A stretch of DNA of 13,152 bases, from the NCBI GenBank assembly GCA_003118195.1, contig BEXV01003350.1, positions 5,587 to 18,738 of the forward strand, read 5' to 3'. The translations under genes and the position numbers were made by a program. Each line of letters starts with the position of its first letter. The stretch's first letter is position 1. Shown here piece after piece: positions 1-7,102 of the stretch. A model generated the notes under the pieces. The model was given only the letters and a program-made list of their open reading frames with translations. It was not told where the DNA came from and did not search any database. Source of the DNA: Hemicentrotus pulcherrimus (Eukaryota > Echinodermata > Echinoidea > Camarodonta > Strongylocentrotidae).

Positions 1-66
1 CGCGCACTAGCCTCCGAACCGGAAATTAACCGTGGGAGGTCCGATTTGTATGTGAGGTACAAAACA

Positions 67-236
67 GCTTTGCGTTTATCTAGCTCTCAGAAACGTGATT
101 CTGGCTGTATGTCACATTCAAAACGCACCTTTTTGCGTCTTTAGATATGCCCATATCCAAAGACGTTTGAAAAAGGCTTTGCGTTTATCTACAGCTAAAT
201 TTGCAAGAAAGACGTTTGAGAAACCTGATTCTAGCC
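67..236. repeat. Decayed tandem duplication with TTTGCGTTTATCT core
   Basis: Two related segments lie in the same orientation. The first has GCTTTGCGTTTATCTAGCT at 67-85, then AGAAACGTGATTCTGGC at 89-105. The second has GCTTTGCGTTTATCT at 176-190, then GAGAAACCTGATTCTAGCC at 218-236. The order of the blocks is kept, but the spacing differs (about 3 bp against 27 bp) because the second copy carries an insertion that includes AAGACGTTTGAG. A related AAGACGTTTGAAAAAGG lies just before the second copy. This is a two-copy diverged repeat, perhaps the edge of a longer array left of the window. No coding potential is seen. Confidence 0.55.
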
Positions 237-322
237 AAAAATTTCCTAGAAAAACGCAACCTTAGTTTATGTTGCCATTTTCACATTAGTAGTTCATTCT
301 CATTATCAGGATAAAGGCCCGG

Positions 323-372
323 TGAAAGGAAACAATTCTAAATTGTTTAAAAAAAACTGTCCCGTTTCCTTC
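323..372. repeat. Nested hairpin
   Basis: AAACAATT CTA AATTGTTT at 330-348 is a perfect 8-bp stem with a 3-nt loop. An outer pairing, GAAAGGAAAC (324-333) with GTTTCCTTC (364-372), overlaps its left arm, so two alternative folds are possible. It could be the remnant of a small fold-back element or chance in AT-rich DNA. No flanking duplication is visible. Confidence 0.35.
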
Positions 373-639
373 TTGTTATTAGTGCTGTCATACGAGCCCA
401 GATCAATTGGGAATCCCGGGAGTTTCAGGGTACCTGGACGGTTCCAAGATCATTTCACTAACACCATATCGCTGTAAAAAATATATATAAAAAAAATTAA
501 ATACACTCTGCGTCTAAATGCACCAGTCTTAATTCTTTTTTTTATTTATTTACCTTAAAAAATAATGCTTACTTTGATGTTGGAAATAAATAAAACCCTT
601 AAAAGTTAGTTATAAACAACAATACTCATTGCTTTGAAA

Positions 640-660
640 GTTAACACAGTGTTAGTTAAC
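640..660. repeat. Short palindrome with flanking GTTAAC words
   Basis: TAACAC A GTGTTA is a perfect 6-bp inverted repeat, and GTTAAC, itself palindromic, stands at both ends of the 21-bp segment. It resembles half-sites of HNF1/homeodomain-type sites (GTTAAY). Function is not established. Confidence 0.25.
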
Positions 661-1388
661 TGCATCCTCGACCATGTACAGTGTATACAGTATAATGTAT
701 TAACCGGTACTAGACTGTTGTGATGAGAAAAGTGCTAAGATTTCAAGTATTTTATTGCCACACTCATGCTTACATGTAAGATAATCACAAAAACAAGGCC
801 TAGTCAGACAGTGAAATGAATAACAAATATGGTTATTGCTTAACAGGGCGTTAGTTAATAAGCTAAGCCTTAGGCCTAGGGATATGATTACTTCGTAATT
901 TCGACAAGGAAATCTTCACACATCCTACAAAATAGCACAACAATCTCTTCAATAATTCAATGACATTTATGAAACTCATACAACAACAAAAATCAAAGAT
1001 CTGTACAGTATGTGCAGTGCAAATATTTACTTGAAACTATTTCACCTCTCCAATTTACCTTCTCACTCAATTGAACACAACACTAGAAAACAGGATTACC
1101 ATTTACAATAATAAATGAAAAACCTATTCACAGGAGTAGCCGTGTTGTTCCCTATTCTCAAGCTGACTATTTTTGTCATTTATAAGCTTTCAATCATAAT
1201 GCAATCAAATCATTTTCACATTTACAATGTACTCAAAGTCTGAACTTGCCATACACTCACGACATGAAAACTTTTCTTTGTCGTTAAAACCACTCGTCGA
1301 CTCATAAAAACCAAGTTCTTTTCATTGACTTCCTGTGGTTGGTTAAACACCGATGGTTTGAAAAGAAAAAGAGACAGCAAAAGAAAAT

Positions 1389-1448
1389 TGATTACACAAA
1401 CTCCTCTATCTCATCAATGCACGCTGATAATTAATATGCATTTGTTTT
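1389..1448. promoter_or_regulatory. Possible homeodomain/POU-type site cluster
   Basis: The stretch contains TGATTACA at 1389-1396 and TGATAATTAATATGCATTTG at 1425-1444. The second combines overlapping TAAT cores with a TATGCAT POU-like word. Homeodomain factors bind TAAT cores and POU factors bind ATGCAAAT-like words. In AT-rich DNA such words occur by chance, so this is a weak candidate that only conservation or open chromatin could support. Confidence 0.15.
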
Positions 1449-1488
1449 GAAGCATTGTTTGCGAGATGTTTTAACAGTGAAAAAAATA

Positions 1489-1680
1489 CACGGGGGCTCA
1501 GGGCAAATTAGCCCCCGAAATGCTCAAAATAGCCCCCGAAAATAAAAAAGAGCCCCTGTGAATTTGCATAGAGTTCAATGCAGAACAAATTTTAGAGTGT
1601 TATTTTAATGCAGGCAAGCTTGAAAAGTAGCCCCCGAAATATAAATAATAATTTTTTCCCTGTGTTTTAAGGGGGTTTGT
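1489..1680. repeat. Small repeat-like element with three AGCCCCCGAAA motifs
   Basis: AGCCCCCGAAA occurs three times in the same orientation, at 1510-1520, 1531-1541 and 1629-1639. CACGGGGGCTC (1489-1499) pairs with GAGCCCCTGTG (1550-1560) as an inverted repeat with one mismatch. The C-rich words stand out in this AT-rich neighbourhood. The block may be a non-autonomous mobile element or a decayed minisatellite; I could not define clear ends or a target-site duplication. It has no coding potential. Confidence 0.45.
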
Positions 1681-2037
1681 AAATGAAAAAGAAAATGTAT
1701 TCCCCTTGACATATGGCACTGTTTCCTTGCAAAATGTTGAGGATTGATTTTACACAATCACTATAAGGCGGAAATCAACATGAGTGCAATGCCGTAATCT
1801 TGCAGAGAGCACAACTGGGTAATAAACATAATTATGAAGAAAACTAAATAACACAAAAATCATACAAGGCATAAAAAATGTTCAACCATTAAAAAAATAC
1901 ATGTACGGTACGTATTTACAACTGTATGTACATATAATGTACATAATATGTTTGACTGATTTAGTAAATATTTATGTGTAGGGAGCTTCTTTGGATCACT
2001 GCGGAGCTTTTCTATTTTCCCTGAAAGATATGACTTA
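1681..2037. other. AT-rich stretch, nothing recognised
   Basis: No gene, RNA or repeat end could be supported. A short region of alternating TACATGTA/TACGTA-like words near 1900-1950 foreshadows the ACATGT arrays that follow. Confidence 0.4.
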
Positions 2038-2083
2038 CATGTACATGTATTCAACATCCTCTACATGTACATGTACATGTATA
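2038..2083. repeat. ACATGT hexamer microsatellite
   Basis: Two patches are separated by 10-15 bp: ACATGTACATGTAT at 2038-2051 and three ACATGT units from 2063 to 2080. The unit is its own reverse complement, so the strand can fold back on itself at any register. Similar patches recur at 2241-2252, 4333-4350, 6065-6075, 7081-7102, 7552-7562, 8511-8526, 8911-8928, 10511-10522 and 11741-11754. Confidence 0.85.
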
Positions 2084-2779
2084 TCAACTTATTGAAACAA
2101 CTACAACTTTACAAGTAGTCTATTCTAATTTTGTAGAGCTACATGTACCATTCATTTTTTTCATGATGATGACTCACTAGGAACAATTCAAGAATGTGGC
2201 TCCTATAAACTGAAAAGCCCAATATACATGAAAGTGTGAAACATGTACATGTCGAAGGAAAGTGAAGTCAACAAATGTAAGGATGTATGGGATAAAGTCC
2301 TAAATTGTATATTGCATGGTTTTGGAATCAACAAATAGATCTTATCTGGCTGGAAACGACATAAGAGTAAAAAGCATTGCACACAGATATGGGTACATGG
2401 GACTAAACACACATTTGGCATCAAAATGTAGGTACAAGTTTTAATGGTTTCCTGTCATTTCTGAATAATTTCAAAAGCGATTCCGGTTATGTGGCAGAAC
2501 TTGCAGATCGTTTGTCATCATAAGAGAACTCAACCTTCCCTTGAAAGGGACACCATTTTGAGATAACAAAATCCTATAGCTTCCCCAAAACATTTAAGAC
2601 TCTCTATACGTCTCTTTCAGCCATTTGTCACGAAACCCTACTCTAAAATTAAGAACACTAACATGAGCAGTTGTAAAAAGGTAAACAAACTGTTTTGCAA
2701 GAAAGAATGAAATCAACACCAGATCTTGTTTGTTATGGATGTCATTATTTCCCAGGAGTTAGAGTTGAGTTCCGTGATA
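2084..2779. other. AT-rich stretch without a recognisable gene
   Basis: It contains ACATGTACATGT at 2241-2252 and otherwise unremarkable sequence. The longest minus-strand frame (2203-2424) is rich in Cys, Leu and Phe and shows no domain. No splice-bounded exon with protein-like composition could be picked out. Confidence 0.4.
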
Positions 2780-2865
2780 CGCCAGAGGGGGGGCTAAGTC
2801 AAGCGTTTCACCTCCGAAGGAAATGAATAGAGAAAAGTCTTTGAGTCGTAATGTCTCCAGACTGA

Positions 2866-2880
2866 ACACTCGGTGGCAGC
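2866..2880 (+). promoter_or_regulatory. CTCF-like site (imperfect)
   Basis: ACACTCGGTGGCAGC matches the core CTCF pattern CCRSYAGRKGGCRSY at 13 of 15 positions by my count; position 1 and the central A differ. It shares CTCGGTGGC with the stronger site at 11504-11518 and has the same orientation. CTCF is a zinc-finger architectural protein of bilaterian animals. A chance match is quite possible. Confidence 0.25.
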
Positions 2881-3003
2881 AGCACAAAGGGGGGAAGGAA
2901 GGAGCAGAGTTAGTTCCACTGGCTGCTCGATTTCAAAAGTAAAGGATCTTCCAGCATGCAGGGAGGGACAATCCAAAGGGGGGCTAAAGACCCGGGGAGG
3001 GCG

Positions 3004-3012
3004 ACTCTTACC
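3004..3012 (-). promoter_or_regulatory. Splice-donor-like signal on minus strand
   Basis: Read on the minus strand, G|GTAAGAGT closely follows the eukaryotic 5' splice-site pattern (MAG|GTRAGT). It sits inside the G/C-enriched island, which makes a short minus-strand exon upstream of it (above 3012) possible. No partner acceptor or conserved reading frame was identified, so this is only a hint. Confidence 0.2.
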
Positions 3013-3180
3013 ACCGTCTAAACCCCCCCTCGGCCCGCCTGCCGTGCTACGCTTCACCAGAGCTTAGCCACAGTACAGCTTCATGTTTTGGAAGCGCACT
3101 CTCTCCCTCTCAGAGGCATGGAGCGTGTACTTTGGGCACAAAGCGAAGGGGACTGGAGCATAGAGGGATGCCCATTGATG

Positions 3181-3764
3181 AGAAATTAGTCTCAGTCTGT
3201 GTCAACAGAACGGGTGTTATCACGCTGACTCGTCTCACAGCCCTAAAAATAGGAGCCCTAGCTGTAGCTGTTCTACACTACCTAACCTAGCTTTCAGGCT
3301 GTGCCATTTTCCCCTCTTAATTATGTTGACGCTTGGATGAGATACACTGAAGGTGTATAGTAGAGTACTGGTCATGCCATTACAATTTTAACATTGAGAC
3401 AGAAACTGTCTGGAAGTAACAGGTTGATTTCATCATGAATGTAGTACTGAATTTATGTGTGCTGTGAAGTTTTCCAATGATAAAAAAGAAAAGACATCGA
3501 CTTCATCCCGCTGAAGGATATTTGTGATATGATAACACTGCACACATACTAAATATATGGGACTAGATGGACACACAAATGTTTGGTGCTAACACTGTTC
3601 ATCTATTTCTTCTATTCAGATTCTTGGAACAAGAGAGGTGTTAACGATCAATCCTTTCAAGAATCACAAGACATTTCTACTGTAATATTCTTCCAATCTG
3701 ACATACAAAGAATGGAAATGCTCCAAAATTATTTTTCATCTTACAGAACTCAAATTTTTTAAAG
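3181..3764. other. AT-rich stretch, nothing recognised
   Basis: No gene, RNA, inverted-repeat end or satellite is visible. Its right edge is the start of the terminal-inverted-repeat element at 3765. Confidence 0.4.
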
Positions 3765-3794
3765 TACCGTAATTAACGTTGTATAAACCGCACC
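3765..3794 (+). repeat. Left terminal inverted repeat
   Basis: This 30-bp arm begins TACCGTAATTAACG and ends TATAAACCGCACC. It differs from the right arm only at the 10th base (T against A) and the 15th base (T against G). Confidence 0.85.
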
Positions 3795-3920
3795 CCTCTT
3801 TTTTGCCCTAAAAAAATTTTTTTTTTAAAGTTTGTGTTTTTCGTTTTTTGTTGTTTTTTTTTGCCGACTTTTTTTGCTGGGTCCGTGTTGAAAAACCCAC
3901 GCGGGAAGGCCTTTCATTTA

Positions 3921-4112
3921 ACTGCCAGGTGCAGCTGAATGTGTAAGATCATTAATGTAAATTTTTTTAAAAAGTAGAGGACCTAGGATAGGACCTTGTG
4001 ATACACCATGTAATAGAAGAAAATTGGAGGAATTATTGTCATAAACTACATATTGAGATCTATCAGAAAGATTAATTTCAAATCAAGATGACAGACAAAC
4101 TTGAGTGTTGTT
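3921..4112 (-). pseudogene. Fragment of a non-LTR retrotransposon reverse transcriptase
   Basis: Translated on the minus strand, codons from 4082 down to about 3933 give DRSQYVVY, then GVSQGPILGPLLF (4007-3969), then YINDL (3959-3945). This matches the conserved reverse-transcriptase region of LINE elements, usually like GVPQGSILGPLLFLIYINDL, just before the catalytic [FY]xDD block. That catalytic block is absent: the frame ends at a TAA at 3918-3920. An in-frame TGA at 4083-4085 lies just before the F of the usual WF. LLFKKIYINDL carries an extra Lys codon within an A-run, probably slippage. Only about 55 codons of a roughly 900-codon polyprotein remain, so it cannot act. It lies wholly inside the inverted-repeat element. 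The clade (CR1/Jockey-like) is not resolved. Confidence 0.8.
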
Positions 4113-4236
4113 TTAGTTTTCGAGTGGTGAGTCAACACACCGATTACTGAGCTAGGAGACATTGCCAGGCATAGCGCCATAAATCAAAACTTTTTTTTTT
4201 TAATTTAAATTTTTTTGTTTTTTTTTGTTGTTGGTT

Positions 4237-4260
4237 TACCGTGTATGAACCGCATCCCCA
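4237..4260 (+). repeat. Internal partial copy of the transposon end
   Basis: TACCGTGTATGAACCGCATC repeats the left-end sequence with a 10-bp deletion after TACCG and a few substitutions. Together with the right end it forms an 81-bp hairpin (4237-4317) with pairing TGTATGAACCGCAT/GTGCGGTTTATACA. This could be a small fold-back element inserted in or fused to the larger one, or an internal duplication of the end. Confidence 0.65.
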
Positions 4261-4287
4261 ACTTTGAATTTTTTTCGGCGGCAAAAA

Positions 4288-4317
4288 GGTGCGGTTTATA
4301 CACCGTTTATTACGGTA
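4288..4317 (-). repeat. Right terminal inverted repeat
   Basis: Reading inward on the minus strand it starts TACCGTAATAAACGG and reaches ACCGCACC, matching the left arm at 28 of 30 positions. The outermost TA is shared with the left end and may be the target-site duplication. Confidence 0.85.
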
Positions 4318-4332
4318 TTGATTATTCAAAAG

Positions 4333-4350
4333 CATGTACATGTACATGTA
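4333..4350. repeat. ACATGT hexamer microsatellite
   Basis: Three units of CATGTA lie 15 bp beyond the right end of the transposon-like element. Confidence 0.85.
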
Positions 4351-4985
4351 GATTGTAGAGTACATTAGAATATCCCTATAACCATTTTCCCTAATGTTAT
4401 GTAGTCTTCATCCTTTAAACTCCAGACACATATTTTTAATGACAAGGAGAATCATCATACAATAAGAGTGGAAGCCAGACTAGCAGTATGGTGACTACCA
4501 CAAACATGGGAAACAACAAACGGACGGGCTCATGTACAGTGTATGTTCCTGGGAGCTAGTGCACTTCTTCCGCTGCATCACAAGTTCAGAATACAACAAG
4601 AATCCTTACTCGTGCACAGGATGTATTTTAGGTGTAGTGACTGCTCAATGGTATAGTCCAGCATATTAATTCACAAAGGCTATTAACTCATAGTCTCAAC
4701 TGATAATATGGTTCCATCATAGCCTTCATAGGCCATTTAAGGAGGAGGCCTTCTTTTTTTCTCCAGCCAGTCAGGCTTTTTTCAAAGATGGCCGCCATCA
4801 TTTTTGTTTTGTTTTGCTCTTAATCCAGAAAAAGATAATTTGAGTACAAGTATTATGTTTTTAATTTTTTCACATTTAAAAAAAAAAAAAATTTAAAGCA
4901 GGAGGCCTAAAAAAGAAGAAGCGGGCACCAGACGGGGACGCTTTTAACATGATTTTTTTTAAATGTCCTTTACTCTTAACTTGTA
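4351..4985. other. Gene-free stretch with homopolymer runs
   Basis: It contains T-runs near 4753, an A-run at about 4878-4891 and the GATGGCCGCCATC palindrome. GGAGGCCT words occur at 4744-4751 and 4904-4910, flanking the T- and A-rich interior. No gene is recognised. Confidence 0.4.
4787..4799. promoter_or_regulatory. Palindromic YY1-like site
   Basis: GATGGC-C-GCCATC is a perfect 6-bp inverted repeat around one C, preceded by AAA. AAGATGGC is the core of the YY1 consensus (AANATGGCGGC), so the palindrome presents two opposed YY1 half-sites. YY1 sites in animals often lie near promoters. A related CAAAATGGCCGCCA (minus strand) occurs at 6589-6602. Confidence 0.3.
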
Positions 4986-5110
4986 GAACATGGGAAGTGT
5001 ACAGGTACTACATGTAGTTGGAAGTTATAAGTCCTCAAGTTTAGTTGGTTTTGTGTTTGAACTTAACTCACAATGTTTACGCAGTGAATCAACTGCAATG
5101 GGATTATCCA
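4986..5110. other. Lead-in to tandem duplication, no gene
   Basis: The plus frame 4990-5232 is open for 80 codons but shows no domain. Most of it overlaps the duplicated segment, so it is not called as a gene. Confidence 0.35.
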
Positions 5111-5446
5111 CATGTGAACAAGGCTACTTGTTCAACCCAATGGAAATGGAAAAGGGTCAAGAGGACCCAAGTGTAAATTGGCCCTTGAATTGTACCCAAA
5201 ATTGTCCAAATCACTCAGCACTTGACAGTTGACACATAGAATCTACCTATGATCCCTAAATGTGAACAAGGCTTCTCATTAATTAAACCCAAGGCAATAC
5301 AAATGGAAATTTACAAAGGAGGTTAACAAAGACTAAAGTGTGAACGAGTCGTACATGTAAAGTCCCCCCTAGTGCCTTAGTGGTAATACTAGTACCAAGC
5401 TGTAATTTCTCATAATTCTCCAAACCACTTAGCACTTGGTACACAA
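5111..5446. repeat. Diverged two-copy tandem duplication
   Basis: Copy 1 (about 5111-5236) and copy 2 (about 5261-5446) share an ordered series of blocks. Both start with ATGTGAACAAGGCT (5112-5125 and 5260-5273), continue with AACCCAA/AAACCCAA and AATGGAAAT, and end with TCCAAATCACTCAGCACTTG (5205-5224) against TCCAAACCACTTAGCACTTG (5419-5438). Copy 2 is longer by about 60 bp of inserted sequence. The ordered similarity supports an old duplication and not chance. No coding function is seen. Confidence 0.6.
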
Positions 5447-5728
5447 AACTTTGCCATGACAAACAAACTCAAACAAACACAACCCAGTGTGTGTGTGCCC
5501 AGGAGAACAATTGGAGGCATTCTAAGGCTTTCAAGGGCCACTAAAGAGCCGGGGTTTATGGCACCAACATGAGGTTTTTGTTTTGTGTGTAAAGATGATA
5601 AGGAACATTAATTGGGATGCATGGGACTAAAGTGGCCTAATGAAACACACATTATGCCTCAGCCAGTATAACAGAATTTTAAATTTCCCATGGTCAAATG
5701 AGAAATGATGTAATTATTCCTAAGGCTT
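5447..5728. other. Gene-free stretch upstream of RFX-like site
   Basis: It holds a short (GT)n at 5488-5497 and dispersed developmental-type words: ACAATTG near 5507, GATAAGG at 5597-5603 and CATTAATTGG at 5607-5616. These fit an enhancer but are common by chance. No ORF of note. Confidence 0.3.
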
Positions 5729-5742
5729 GCTACCATAGCAAC
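5729..5742 (+). promoter_or_regulatory. RFX X-box-like site
   Basis: GCTACCATAGCAAC matches the X-box pattern GTTRCCATRGYAAC at 13 of 14 positions and lies in an imperfect palindrome, TTGCTACCATAGCAA. RFX factors bind such sites to control ciliary and other genes in animals. X-boxes of ciliary genes usually lie close to the transcription start; no downstream gene is recognised here, so the target is unknown. Confidence 0.4.
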
Positions 5743-5756
5743 CATGTACATGTGTA

Positions 5757-5769
5757 AGTTCAAAGGTGA
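5757..5769 (+). promoter_or_regulatory. DR1-like nuclear-receptor site
   Basis: AGTTCA-A-AGGTGA is a direct repeat of two nuclear-receptor half-sites spaced by one base, each with one departure from AGGTCA. DR1 sites suit HNF4 or RXR-type receptors. It lies 14 bp from the RFX-like site. The call rests on pattern alone. Confidence 0.25.
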
Positions 5770-5994
5770 CCAACATGAAATAAAATAATGCCATTTCTAA
5801 AATGTTGCCTTAATTAGTGCATACATACTAATTATTCAAATACATAGTTTCTACGGATTCACAGTCATATGATGACAAACACTACATGTAAATAAAACAT
5901 AGAGCTGTAATTGACTACTTAAAATCTATATCATTCTGCATTCAATACTGTACTGAACCTGCACAGTAAGTCCGACAGGTATTATTCACATCTG
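5770..5994. other. AT-rich stretch, nothing recognised
   Basis: It includes CTAATTATTC words (near 5829) and scattered TACATGTA. No gene or repeat boundary is seen until the TTAA at 5995. Confidence 0.35.
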
Positions 5995-6516
5995 TTAAAG
6001 GTACTATGTCCCTTCTGCAGCCAACCTCAAATTCTGTATAACTTTGCAGGAATTACGAATATGTCATGTACATGTATGTCCTATCTGTGAAATTTTAACG
6101 TTAGCAGTGTCCTCACATTCAAATTATGCAAGGAAACCCGTTTACTTGCTAGACTTCACTGTCAGACACTATTGAGTAACTGACTGGCCTTTTTTCTTCT
6201 TTGATCATGAAAAATGTTGTAAAGGTCTACATCAATAACCTACTTCTTGTGATGGCCAAGATTAAACTGATTGAATCTTTGCACAGCATAAAACGTATGA
6301 CCATTCGGTACAATTGTTTGAAAATCAAGACTATTACTTTTGGGCTCTATAGCCCTAAAGTCGATTTGACAACTAATAGTCATTATTTTCCCACTTGAAG
6401 ACATTTTCAAGCCCCACCTTTGTAGGGAAGTTCTAAATTAGTATTATCTTTCAAATGCAGTTGGAATTTAACTTTTTCATTTTTTGGGGCCTGCAAATGG
6501 GACATAGTCCCTTTAA
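5995..6516. mobile_element. 522-bp MITE-like element bounded by TTAA
   Basis: The left end (5995-6022) and the reverse complement of the right end (6488-6516) are near-identical: TTAAAGG, one differing base, ACTATGTCCC, then TGCAG and CC with three single-base gaps. TTAA stands at both outer edges (5995-5998 and 6513-6516), as expected for elements that duplicate TTAA on insertion (piggyBac and Kolobok groups). No transposase frame lies inside; the longest frame (6201-6398) has no recognised domain, so it is probably a non-autonomous derivative. The interior holds an ACATGT patch near 6065 and a small hairpin, GGGCTCTATAGCCC, at 6342-6355. Confidence 0.75.
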
Positions 6517-7080
6517 TACATTGTCCTTCAAATTCAACCCCTAGCCATTAAAACAACACATCCCCTGCTTGTATTGTAGAACCAGTCTTGGCGGCCATTT
6601 TGTTTACAGCGAACTACGCTTTTGTTTAAACCCTTTTTAGTCCGCCCACACATTTCTATGAAATAAACCAGAATCTTCTCAAACCAAACACAATAGACTC
6701 CCACAAAGGCCAAGGACCAAATCATCAGGTGGACAATTAAACAACCAAGAGAAGCGCAAAGCCCGCTGTTACCTCCGTCCAAAAGCCGCAGTTACAATTT
6801 TGTTTCTTTTCAATTTAACCTGAGAAATATTATAGCTATATTGTACACGACTTGTAAGGTTTTCGTGTATCGAACTGCATAATGTGCATATTCAGTTTCA
6901 TACCAAAAATGTGTAAAGTTGAAGGAAAATCAATTCATTTGTGGTTTGTGTTCATATTATTTCCAATCTCAAAATAGAAAATATAAACATCTGTAATAAA
7001 ACTACAATGAACAGGTATGATTAACCTCGGCATTGTACAAACTCAAAATTCAAATATACAAGTACATTTCCTATAGACCT
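6517..7080. other. Gene-free stretch with a YY1-like word
   Basis: It is slightly richer in G/C around 6580-6790. On the minus strand CAAAATGGCCGCCA (6589-6602) resembles a YY1 site. A minus-strand frame of 82 codons (6534-6782) contains a hydrophobic run but no recognised family, and its support as a gene is weak. Confidence 0.35.
6589..6602 (-). promoter_or_regulatory. YY1-like word
   Basis: On the minus strand CAAAATGGCCGCCA shares ATGGCCGCCA with the palindromic site at 4787-4799. It fits the AANATGGC part of the YY1 pattern but not the following GGC exactly. Confidence 0.25.
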
Positions 7081-7102
7081 GTACATGTACATGTACATGT
7101 AC
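7081..7102. repeat. ACATGT hexamer microsatellite
   Basis: This is the longest clean copy in the window: over three and a half units of GTACAT in an unbroken run ending GTAC. Confidence 0.9.

Larger units (their letters stand above)
237..1388. other. AT-rich stretch without a recognisable gene
   Basis: No convincing ORF, RNA gene or transposon end is visible. The stretch has A/T runs at 475-570, a nested hairpin near 323-372 and a small palindrome at 640-660. TTCCTAGAA at 243-251 fits the TTCNNNGAA form bound by STAT proteins, but one such site is expected by chance in a window of this size. AATAAA-like words are common because of base composition and are not called as poly(A) signals. Confidence 0.5.
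2780..3180. other. G/C-enriched island, possible exon or promoter region
   Basis: This stretch is clearly richer in G and C, and in CpG, than its surroundings, with G- and C-runs (GGGGGGG near 2787, CCCCCCC near 3022). Both strands stay open for 60-90 codons (plus 2873-3067, minus 2794-3057), as high-GC DNA often allows. The minus frame has no ATG at its start and begins with GTG. On the minus strand, GTG|GTAAGAGT resembles a splice donor (plus strand ACTCTTAC, 3004-3011). It could be a 5' exon or an unmethylated regulatory island, or just a GC-rich repeat. No protein family is recognised in any frame. Confidence 0.3.
3765..4317. mobile_element. 553-bp DNA-transposon-like element with terminal inverted repeats
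   Basis: The left end (3765-3794) and the reverse complement of the right end (4288-4317) agree at 28 of 30 positions. Both start TACCGTAAT and contain TGTATAAACCGCACC. Similarity continues inward through a T-run and TTTTTGCC to about 3815 and 4270. The ends read TA-CCGTAA...TTACGG-TA, which fits a TA target-site duplication as in Tc1/mariner-type elements; no longer duplication is seen in the flanks. There is no transposase frame, so it would be non-autonomous. TATAAACCGCACC-type ends resemble abundant repeats in aquatic animal genomes, but the family is not assigned. The interior holds a reverse-transcriptase fragment (3921-4112) and a third partial end copy (4237-4260), showing a complex history. 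Confidence 0.8.

Noticed and set aside
2794..3067. Overlapping Gly/Pro/Ser-rich frames on both strands in the G/C island
   Set aside because: The minus frame has no ATG at its start, and G/C-rich DNA opens frames by chance. The island was kept as a feature, the proteins were not.
6534..6782. 82-codon minus-strand frame with a hydrophobic stretch
   Set aside because: The hydrophobic run could suggest a membrane protein, but no family is recognised and no promoter or splice evidence supports it.
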